Positions 36,801 to 48,800 of a stretch of DNA of 50,676 nt are shown here, piece after piece (within the stretch, counting starts at the first letter, position 1; every line of letters starts with the position of its first letter). This DNA comes from Candidatus Omnitrophota bacterium (GTDB lineage Bacteria; Omnitrophota; Gorgyraeia; Duberdicusellales; 4484-171). Below the pieces are notes generated by a model. The model was not told the DNA's origin. It did not search any database and worked only from the letters and a program-made list of their open reading frames with translations. Where the stretch lies: positions 1 to 50,676 of the forward strand of contig JALOCC010000010.1 of the NCBI GenBank assembly GCA_023227945.1. Direction: 5' to 3'. Position numbers and translations under genes: made by a program.

Positions 36801-39800
36801 ATTCCAAATTTGGCGGCGCAGTCGAAAAAGCTCTTTTGCCGGGTCGATAGAAAAAGAATCAAGACCGATTCTCCTTATCGTATCTTGGTCGCTTAATGCG
36901 CTATTGTTTGCTTGCGCATATTTTGATCGCGCATCAAGCTGCAACAACAAGCACTCGATGATATTGAATGTTTTTCTATTGCCAAAAACCGCCGCAAGAA
37001 TTGCAGGAATACGTTCAGGATCTGCTGCCAAAATATCACTACGGCTAAATTCTTGCTGTTTAGGGTCAAGCCGCTCATAGACAAGCGTTTGAGGATACCT
37101 TTTACGTAAACTTAAATTAGTAATTATCTGGCGAACACTCTGTTTTGTGACAGGGTTTCCACGCGCCGCAAGCATATCCGCGATATCTCCTGTGCTAACC
37201 TTAAGGTTTCTCGGGTCGTTGGATAGCTCTTCAAGCAATCCAACGATGAGCGATCTCTGTGTGGAGGCATTAGAAACCCCGCGTGAGCGATTCAATTGTG
37301 TATTTTTTTCAGGGGAATTAGTAGTTTGCACAACGCGACGTTGGTAACGTTGCGCAGTTGGTGAGCTGGCGGCAGCGGGGCCGTCAGGCTGCGCCGGGGC
37401 TTGTGCTTTTTGAGTATCTGCTAACAGCCTTTTTACCGCAACAACTGCTTTGGCCACCTCACCCTCATCTGCGCCTTCAGGCTCTTGCCTGACTGCTGCC
37501 TTAACCCATTCTTCAACTATTGCTATCTGCGGAATATCCTTACGGAACTCTGATAAAATTCGAATTGCGGCTTTCCTGCTTTTACTTCTTTTAGGCGCTA
37601 TAGCTAATTTGCGTAATACCTGGGTTAATCGTTTCGGATTATTTTCCGCTTTTATCTCATCCAAGGCTTTTATCAGCGCTGTTCTAATCGGCGCTTTCGA
37701 CGGGTCAGCGGAAAGATCCTGTAGCGCTGCCAAATATTTGACGGCATCGAAATTTCCCGAAGACAGGTGTTTCTTCGGGAAAAATCCGGTTGGCTCAAAT
37801 ACACCAAAATTATTAGGAGTTGGCATTTCATCTGTCTTGGGCAAAAATCGCGGAATTGTTATTGCTCTATACTCGTCTTTACCCTTAATATTTTCGATTC
37901 TGAATACGATATCATACGTTAATCCTTCTTCCTCATAACTGCGTACCTTGGCATAAACCTTGCCAGCGGCCTCCTTAACATTATCCGAAGATATCCCTTC
38001 GCCAAACATCGGCCAGCTCGTCAAATCGCCCCAAGCATCCCATACTGTCGCGCGCCGGTGTATAAACTGGGCATGAAAACTTATGCTGTCATGGCCGGGC
38101 ATAAGGCCAGTGAAAGAGGCATCGTGCGTTCTACCCAAAACACGTAGAACGCCAAAGATAGCCTCTATTTCATCCGGATGCGATATCTTTTGTGCACCGG
38201 ATTTAGCGAAAATAAAGTGCTCCGGCGTATAGAAAGTATGCCTTATAAAAAGGCCATAGTCGTCCTCAGCGTAAATTATCCTACAAATATTTCTACTCTT
38301 TTTAATCCAGCCGCCTGCGTTAACAGAAGAAAAGTTTACGGATAGCCTCTTGCCGAATTTAGTTTTTAATGGTAATGGCATTTTCGTCCTTTTAATATCT
38401 TTTATATGATTTTCTGGATTGTCTCTTAGAAGTGCTTTGTATTTTGATGTTATAAAAGCGCGCAAAACATTAATATTTGATGCGCTCCCCAACGTTTCAT
38501 CTAAATCAACCATTGGAACCATCGAATCGTAATCGTGAGATTTCTTGCCGTATTTCTTAGCCGAAAAAGGAACATACCGGATGAACGTCCTTGCTTCATC
38601 TGCCTGCAATTTTGATGATGCCGGGCTTGAAGATGTTTCGGATTTCGAATCAGGAGTTCTGGGGAATAACGGCAAAGTAATAACAGAGTTTCTCTTGTTT
38701 AGTAAAAACGCGGTTAGGTTTGCAATAATTGAACCCAACAACCCAAAGGCAGGAACAGAAAATAATAGTACTTGCAAAGAAGTTATGATTCCTAATCCAT
38801 AATATAAAATAATGTTATGCAATACAAAAAATCCAAAGAATGCCCCCATTCCAAAGCCGGCAATACTTCTCGGTAAAATTCTTGGGTTTTTTTGGGAACC
38901 TTTTAAGTTGGCTAATAACACCCAAAGCATAGACCAAGGCATCTCAAGCATCGAAATCGCCGAAACCATTCCCTGCGAACCCGCGGAACTATTGAGATTG
39001 AAATATTGTATTGGCATCCAGATAAGCCAAGATAATAAAATTGCTTTAAGAAAATTTCCCCGCCGCTCTTGCCAAACCTGGGTGATTATTGTAGTAAATT
39101 TTCTAAATATTGATTTATTATCTTTCGGGAATTGTCCTGCAAATTTATCGTAAAGCCCGGAGATAAAAAAAGTCCAGAGGATGCTAACGGTAGCTCCTGC
39201 GGTTTGGTCGACAAGAACTCTAAAACATTTACCGATTTTGTGCGTATTAGGAATAAGGATTATATATGCCCCATAAAACCAATTCCAAATTACACCAAGG
39301 ACAAATCCATACAAGAAAACTGCAATGCCTATCTTTTTATAATCAAATTTTTCCTGTTCACCTTTTAAGCGGCTAAAGGTTTGCGATAATACTTCGGCAA
39401 CGCCAAAATAGAACATTGTGTTCATGTAGTAAGGCGCGAAAGTTAAAACAACCGGAAACAGAAAGTTAACTATAGCTGCAAAACATGCCGTAGAAATAAT
39501 TGAAAAAACAATAACCGAGTTAACATGTGTTTTTAAAAATACGGTTAGCGGAGAGCTGGCGGTGGGTGGCTTTTGAAGATATGTCTGCATTCTATGCATA
39601 GCGCGCGCAGATTTGGCAAGAAGGTCAACTTCGCCTGCCGGGTCTAATGCGCTGGCTAAAAACTGATAAAGTTCCCACTCTCTGTTATTTACCAAAGTAT
39701 TATAATTTTTTGCAGGCGCGGGTTGGGGATAATCCAAGCTATACACAGCAATACTTCCTCTGACCCGCTCTACTTCTGCCATAAGTCCTTTAATTCTATT

Positions 39801-42800
39801 TCCAATAGTTGCAACTGTGCCTAACTGATAATCCGAGATTAACGCTTCTAATTGTTCACGCACATAAACAAGAGATTGTTCAACTTGACCATACCAGTTC
39901 TCATCTGGCCTATATTTTCCAATTTCTCCCGAAAATGCTTGCCTGTATCTCTCGATATATGATCTGGCAAAGTAAGCGCTACAAAGAAATTCAGACTTTA
40001 GCTGGTTAAAATAACCTGCCCATCTCCATTTATTGATTAGCTTAAGTAATGCTGCTACGATTTCGGGGCTTTCTGTTTCGAGTTTTTGCCAGAGGCCGGC
40101 ATGGTTTAACGCTTCGTAAAGGTCGGCGAAATTACCAAGAACACAACCATAATCTATATCGCCTGGCTCCGGGCTGGTTTTTCTGAGAAAGACGGTAAGC
40201 ACTTCCTGATACATACCGCTGGTAAATACATTCCGTGTCGACCAAGTATGATTTATTAAAAGACTGCCGGCGCCGGGTAATTTTCCAATCTCGGAAAGTA
40301 AACTGAGTGCTGCAAATTGTCTTTTCTTGTCAAACGCGAAAATTCCTTGCCGGATAAAGTCTTCCAATTCATCAATCATTCCCCTTTCTATGCCTAGCCC
40401 CAAAATTTCTCCGAAACCATCTACTTGCTCGCAAAAACCATTATTAAGCATTGCTCTATTTACACTAATATACTCCCTTAGCCGGCTGAACCGCGCGAAA
40501 CAATAATACGCCTTAGCTATACTTTTTAAAACTTCCCGCCAATCTTCCTCTTTCGGAGTTTTACCACCTGTTTTATTCTTTTCTAAAACCAGAACAAGGC
40601 CCAATGCATCTTCTTCCAATAATCTAACAGCGCTCGCTATCTCATTGGTGCAGAAAAATATATATTGGTTCTCGTTGATTAAATGATAGGCTGTAATTTT
40701 TGCAAAATCTATTCTTAAGCGCCTGATAATATCCCGCAGCCAGTCGGATAATTTAATATCTTCCTTTGCTTGGCTTTCTCGCTCAACCGGCGAACTGGTC
40801 TCTTTTTTCTCATCGTTAAGAGCCTGCGAGGAGATATGGCCTCTATTGTCGCTGTTACGTAACTCTTCTCCCGGTGTTTTATTGCGTACCCCATAAAGCT
40901 TTGTGAGGCGTTGATTATTTGTGAGATGCCGGGGGTTTAAGGCTTTAATTTGCTCTCTCAATCTAATAGCGGCATCGTAATTACCTGTAAATTCGTACAT
41001 TCTGGACAATTGATTAAGCGCGCCTATCCTGGCAGGATTTTGTGCCACAAATTCTTCGAGTAATTTAATTGCTGCGGCCTTATTTCTCAAACGATAATGA
41101 ATTTCCAGAAGGCGTTTGATTATCCAAAATTTTTGACCGTATAATTCTAAAACTTCTCCAAAAAGAACTTTTGCTTCTTCCAGGTCGGGCGGGTAGTATC
41201 CTGCCTCGCGAAAGACTTTCTCTGCCCAAAAAGCAACCATCCTTCTGTAACGTCCTTCATCTACTGGTTTAAGGAATCTGTAAAAGCTGTTATGCCCTTC
41301 TCCGCTGGGTGTAAAGATACAGCTAAAGGAACTGCTGTCTGCGTCGTTATTTTCTTGCGGTCTTTCCTGTTCTGCAGAATCAGCGGGAGAGGCTAACCAT
41401 TCATCGGGGATGTCATCTTCCGGATAACTCTGCCTTTGTTGTCTATTGTCTGTAATTCTTTTTGTGGCACAGCTTAATCTTTTCTTACTTTTTTCATTAT
41501 TCGGCAAAGCTTTATTTATTTGTTGACTACGCAAACTTTCAATTGAACATATCGCTTTATAACCAAATAATATCCTTGCTTCTGTAGGTACATTATGATC
41601 AAGCCCTGTCCACCTGAATAAGAAATTTACAAAGGGCGATAAACTTTTTCCTCTCGGCAAAGCATTATGAATACTTTGTCTTGCCTTTTGAATAATTTCC
41701 TTAAAATATGGCTTATGCGTAATCGCTGCGTCATTACTTTCCCAACTGTCAAGAATAGCCTTGATTTGGCTTTCGTTGGCACCAGCAACTAATAACCACG
41801 GCTTTGCAAACCATTCAATGTAGTAACGTCTATCTTTCCTGGTAACACCACTATGAAAAGCACATACAGCAAGGACGGAATCCGGTGTTACGCTATGCCC
41901 TACTATACTGAAGCCGCTCCTTAGACCTTCTGCTACCTCAACGGTATAAGGTTCTACCAAAAATAACTCATCCTCAAGAAACCCCAATTCATGAACGCAT
42001 CGTAAGAATTTCTGATATAATGCGGCGTCACAGGAATGCCTAAAACCGTGCAATGACTTTGCCGTCTCGTAATCCTTCTCCGGTATATAATATGGGTTGC
42101 CTTGGAAATTAACAAAATGGGGGGACAAAAGAATATTTATAATGCTGCGGAGCACAGTGACATCAAAGTTGATTTCATTGGTACCGCTTTGTAAGGCGAC
42201 CACAAGCGCAGACATATTTTGTGGCGTTAATGCGGTTATTTTTCCTCTGTTGCCCTCATCGTCAATGGGTGAGCTGGCTAGCTCCTTGTTTGTTCTTCTG
42301 TTTGCCGGCGGATGACTAATAGGAGAAGGACCATTGTTTTCTCCGTCGGCGTTACGCCTTTCAATACTGAGACAACTTGAGGAACGGCCAAAATAATTAG
42401 TCAAAGCGAAAACTTTTTGATTAAAATTACGCAGGAATTTCATAGACCCGATAAAAGCTTCGTCGAATACAAACGGCCTATAAAAATAATGTTCGTACAT
42501 CCTGATGAATAAGCGCCGTAATTCGATAAATTGGCTGACATCTTCCTGTGTTATCGCTGCCATATTGGTTCGCTTTGAAATCCCACTTCCAATAACAAGC
42601 AACTTATGGAGTGATGGTTCAATTGACCGCACAAAGTCGACCCCCTCAACAAGCGTAATCATTAAAGCTAAAGTGCTGATTGCTATTTTAGCGGCACTTA
42701 GCGCTTCAAGCGGGATATCGTTATTGCCGTTAAGAAATTTTTCTCTCTGTTCGTTCAATAAATCTATTTCAACAGCAATACGGCCGATGCCCCCATCAGA

Positions 42801-45800
42801 ATAACATTGATTCCAGCCTCGAAGCAGCCTTTGAGTGAAATCTCTATCGGCATACATTCCCCTGTACCACTCGCAACATTCCTGCCACTTACGGTTTAAA
42901 TCGGAAAATGACGGATCTATCCATAGCGGCAGGGATATTACCGGTATCTGAATTGCATTTATATGGTGCCAATTACACCAGTCATGCTCTAACGTGCCGG
43001 TTTTATAACAGGCTACATCAATCCATCCTTCAAGTTCTATGCCGGCATGTATAAGTACCCGCTCAAAATCATAAATTGCCCTTAATGCTTCTTCCGGATA
43101 TTGCGGTAAATTAAATATCGGACACCAATCATACCGTTCGGGTTTAAAGGAAGGGCGGCTGTAAAAGGTATGGCAATGGACCCCGTTTTTAGTTACAAAA
43201 TACATCTCTAAGTCAGAATGAGGGTGGGCAATGCCCCACCTAAAACTTCCAGCTACAACAGGTAATATATGCTGTGCGTAATCGTTTGCGTAAAAGTACT
43301 CTCTAATAGCAGAGGTTACTCCGTTTGAATACGCGGCATGCGGCATAATGCCTAAGGATTGATTCTGAGCAGCGGCGAAGAAACTATCTTTTAGGCCCTT
43401 TATCCTTTCACAAAAAATTTCCCTGTCACTTGCAATTTGAGTATTTGGCACACTAGTATTTGGTAAATGATTGTTGTTGGCGAGGCACCCACGGATTGGT
43501 GAGCTGGAGCTGCTTTGCGGTGAAATTCTAAATTCAACCGAAGAGCTGGCAGTTGTATTAGCTGATAGCGTAAAAAATGGCGGGGCACGTAAACCTGCAT
43601 ATAAACTTCCCAGCTTACCTATATATATATTAGCCCGCGCGCGCCTTAATAACCAAAGCCCGCCTCCGGGGTGGCCTTGGTTTGTTTCGGCTTTTGTCCT
43701 AGATTCCGCACATCTACCATCTGTAATCTCCAACTTGCTATCTTTTAAAAAAGCTGCAGCAGGCAAAGAGAACCCGTTAGCCACGGGGAGGCGACCTCTT
43801 TGTTTACCCTGCCGCAACCAATGATTACGTTGGCCGGATAGACCGATACATTTTGTGTCCGTTTTTAAAAAGCTATGATTTTGTTCTGTCCGTTTCACGA
43901 TTGCGAGTTGGAATTGGCTGGGAAACTTCAAGCTAACCCTTTCATTTGCTCCATTCTCGAATGGCGAACTGGCAGCATTCATACATCTTGGCAAAGGCAA
44001 AGCTTTATTAAGATATTGCAAATAGTATGCGCCTAGACCACCGAAAACAACTTTATTATCACATTGGGATAATGCTTGCACAGCTTTGTCAAAGGCTTCA
44101 TCTAATTGTTCATAAGCACAATCATCAGCCCATTCGTTTTGTAATGAAACAAAATCAGTACCATGCCTACGATCATATTCTTCTATGGATATCTGGCGAT
44201 GAGCAAAATTAAGCTCAGCGAACCAGCTTCTTTCATAAAAACGAGCCCAAAAATCACATTCAAAATTATCAGCCCTGCGATAACGTGCAGAATGTTCCAA
44301 AGCATCCATCGCACCGGTAAACACTAATTTCATTCGCTCATCGCTCATTAAAACCATTCTGAAATTTCGAAGCGTATCGTAATTGATTGGCCGTTGGTTC
44401 TGAAATATATGTATAAATTCATGTGCTAACCTCCATGGAGTTGCGTAGTAAGCAGAAAAAATAATCAGCGGGTGGCAATTACTACCCCAGCCGGTTGGAA
44501 AGCTAGAAGTAAGTAACCCTTTAGTAATGGGTTGAGAGGGATTAAACCGGCGCAAACATTCACGATAACTCTCTGCGTTCTCACATATCCAGATTTCAGC
44601 ATTAGAGCCGGTTAGCTCTGGTATTGTGGATAAATCTTCAAGCCATCTTTCATCGGCTAGCGTTAATAATTCTATGCCTGACATACTTGAAATTACCCTT
44701 ACATTTTGGCGGGTTAATGCAAACTGTCGAATGCCTTGGCGAGAAACTAAGGAAATCGGCGAGCTGGCGTGGACAGGGTCGGCTGACAGAACCCTTCTCT
44801 GAGAGGTTAATTTTATAAATTGAATTTCTCTAGGTTTTAAACCAATGGGTAATCCTTTCTCGAATATGTAAGAAGCTGACAAAGGAGGAAAATCTTCTCC
44901 GGTGAGCAAGTTTCTCAAAGTAAAGACCTCGCTATGGCTTCTGACTAAGGGACTAGTTAATCTATCGATATTATAGTGCCCCCAGGCTCTTCCATCGCTG
45001 CCGACGATATCCGAAGGATTAACGGCAATGACTAAGAGATCATCTGCGCTCCTGCGACCAAAAGCTTGCATCTTTGACTCGCGCGGCCAAAGCGGCTCAT
45101 AGGGCCAAACTGATTTTCGCGGCCATGACCACAACTGAGAGGACATAATTTGGATAATTTCTTCAATCATTTCCCTACTCGGAGCCAAATAAGTATCTGG
45201 ACCAACAGGGGTTTGCTCAGGCACTATCTCTTCCCTCCAGCCCCATCCAGTTACCTGCCTGCAACGATACCCCCCACAAGTTCTGTAACAACTTTCTCGG
45301 GTAATCTTTCCTTCCCAACCAATCATTCTTACTGTCCTACCGCTAAGAAGTAATCTGAGTAAGCTTTCTACCTGAGCAATATCTGCTCCGCTAAAATGAC
45401 TGGCGAGGAAAGGTAATACCTGATGCACAAATTTTACATATGCCTCATTATAGCTTGGCCTCTCTGATTTTAAATTGCCGTATCGCTCCTGCCAGAGGCT
45501 AGTTCCCAATAACTCTATGTCACAATATCTTGTCCATCTTACGGTGTGGCCATATACTGTTTTTTCAATATCTCGTAGAAACAATAGGAAATTTAAGTAA
45601 TACTTCTTTCTTTTTTCTGGGGCGACTTGCGAATCTATATTGTTAAGAGCACTGATAAATCGGTCTATATCATCCCGGGTGTTATATAGTCCCAAACTAA
45701 TTCTCGCCAAGCCAAATTCAGATGCCTCAACCAATGAAGGCGCACCTGATAATTTCTGTAGCAAAAGATGGGCGCACATATAGCCGCTTCTTATCCCAGT

Positions 45801-48800
45801 AGCCCATTTATCAGCTAAAGATTCCGCTACCTCAAACGACTTCATTCCTTCTTTGGTAAACGATATAACCCCAATTCTCTGCTTTATATGCCTTGGTCTT
45901 GCCAAGCCGTAAACCTTTATTCCTTTAACCCCCGGCAATTTTTTCAAAGCATATGCAGTAAGCTTTGATTCCTGACTTTCGATTACATCCATCCCGATTC
46001 TCTTTAATAAAAGCATCGCCTTGCCTAATGCAGCCATGCCCACTACATTAGCGGTTTCTGGATTTTCTTCGTCGGTTATTTGGCGGCCGAGCAAATTCCT
46101 TCTTGCGACAATGCCTCCGCTACCAAAAGGTGCATACATCTTATGTCCGGAGAACGCCAAATAGTCTATCTGCCAATCCGCCATTTGTATTGCTTTGTGC
46201 GCTGCTAGTTGTGCGGCATCTACAAGAACTTCAGGCGCACAATCGCTACTTTGGCAGCGATGCACCAGCCCGGCAATGGACTTTATATCGTTTAGCGTAC
46301 CTAATACATTCGATGCACCGCTTAAAGCAACCAAGACAATACGTCTATACCCATGTTGATGTTGCTGATTATACTCCCACAACAATTCTTTTAATTGTCT
46401 TGTATTGATAAAGCCTCTTTTGTCTACATCTAATCTTATATGCTCTGCTCCCGGAATAAACCACCAGGGTAATTCATTAGAGTTGTGTTCTAAGAAAGTG
46501 CTCACAATCACCGGTTCTATCTCGCCATAATTCCTCATTCTTAGATTATCGGCCACGAGATTAATCCCCTCGGTGGTATTCTGGGTGAAAATTACCTCAT
46601 AATCATCCGGATGCGCACCAAAGAATTCAATGACAATTCTACTTACTTCCTTTACCAGCGCCGACCTTGCTTCAGGGGGCAGGCACATGGCTAATTTTGC
46701 CGCTTCCCAGATAGGTTCAAAAGTAGGTGTCGTAGCAGCGTTGTCAAGATTAAGATACTCTAAATAACCATCCTGCCCCATCATAGCTGGAACTTTTAAC
46801 CTTGTGCCAATCAGTCTTTTCTTTAACTCTGTTAATAACTCCCTGCCGCTATAGCCAGCCAAATCATCTTTATAAAGAATATCGTCTGGAGTATAAGCCT
46901 GGTAGATATTACTGAACAATTCCGGATTTTGTGCTTTTTTTATCATCTGCAATGCTCTTGCTAAGGCGATTGCTCCAATAATATTGGGAGTGCCTGCCTC
47001 ATATTTATCTGGGGCTTGCTTCCAGTTGACAGAAGTTGAATCAAGTGTTTCCACTGTGCCGCCACCGGTAATTGGCGGAAGGATGCTCCTTGGAGGTAAT
47101 GAACCTTTATCGACTACCAATACCCCTTCTCCTAAGGGTGGCCCCAAATCATTACTGAATGCTCTAAAACTAATAGGAGAAGGAAAAATAAGCGAGGTCA
47201 GTTTCTTCAGGCTTCTTTTACTACCAAAATTAACCACTTTATCCCTGCTAACTTCGTCGAAAAAACCCGAATCAGCCGGTACTATCTCTGAACTATTTAG
47301 GGCTATAGCTCGTGCTGACCGATTATAGAGCTCAGTCGTAATTTGGGAATGTTGACCGCTACCTCTGCCCACATTGGAATAACGTTGTAATGCTGCATAC
47401 ATACTATCCTGCAATTCTTTTAAAGCCGGCACTTTATCGCTATCTACCACTGCCGGCGAGCTGGCGGACGATGGCTCGAGCTTCGGCGCGGCCGTGGTCG
47501 GCTGCGCGGCGGTGCCATCACCAGACTCTATTGCTCCACGTTTAGCTATGGTTTTTCTTCTAAGCTGAAGCTCTAGGTGCCTGAATTTGCGCACATCGAA
47601 ACTATCTTCTTTTTTTACATATTTGAAACCCTGATCTACCAATACGCTAAAGATATTAAATCCTCTGAATTTATATTCTACCCTACTAACCCTTTGTTTT
47701 GCTTCTTCAGTCGCTGCAGCGACCAGAGTGCTTCTGGCCATTGCGCAATCTACGCCTGGCGAAACAACCATCTCTTCGATCATGGCTAAATCTTTCTCAA
47801 GATCGTAGCGCATAAATAGATAACCTTGAATTTCACTCTGCTCATTTAAGTAAACAAATAAACGTTTTTTGCCGCTTGAATCGGAAACAATTTTTCTAAA
47901 CCAAGAATTCCTATCCCAAATAGTCTCAAACTGACGATGATCTTTTAAGCCACGGAGAAATAAAGATGCGGTGTCTTCATTAACTGCTAGCCTTGCATAT
48001 CGAGGCGTTCGTTTTCCTTGAGGCCTGGGCGCCTTTACGGACTTTTGGGATTTAAGTTTTTCTCCGGGCACCAATGATTTCCCTTCCGGTTGAAGAAGCA
48101 TAACTACTCTCTCCCAAAGCGAGCTAATGGTCGATAACGTAAATGAATCATTTTCTGCTCCCCGATTAAGCACAATCTCTACCATAACCTTCGCATCTCT
48201 ATTAATAAATATGCCATTTTGATTTAAAATTCGGTCCTCACTTAAAATACGTGCGTTCTCTTGGTTTAAATCCACCACAGATATAAATGTATTTGCTCTG
48301 GGAAAGCGCACGCCACCGGAAGCACGTTCACCACCGTAATGCGATTCGCAGGGCTCAATCCCTTTAAGATGAAAGTACTTAATAATCGGCTTCAGGGATG
48401 AATCATCGGCAACAGTTAAAAAATCCCGATTGAAAAATCCACATGCTTTTTGCAACTTTCGGGCATAAAATTCTTTGGAAAGATTTTTCAGAGCACCCAC
48501 ATCAATACCTGTCCAATAGGATAGGACTTTAACTTGATGCATATCTTTCTGGTTGGCGCGATAAACAGAGGAGGATATACGCAGAGGGCCGCTAAAGCCT
48601 GCCCTGGCCAAAAGCGGAGCATCATCTCCTAATCTTCTAAACTCCTCTGCCGGCGCGGCGCTGCCTTCTCCACCCTGCGGCGTAAACCCTGGTTCTTGTC
48701 CGTTATCAAGTGGGCCCGGTGAGCTGGCGCCTCTGTTATTATCAAGCGGCGAGCTGATGGATAAATTTTTTGGGCTTTCGGTTTTATCTGCCAACAAACG

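Noticed and set aside
36517..37080. Plus-strand 187-aa frame within the giant gene
   Set aside because: It is antisense to the HTH-rich module and has no motif or start signal.
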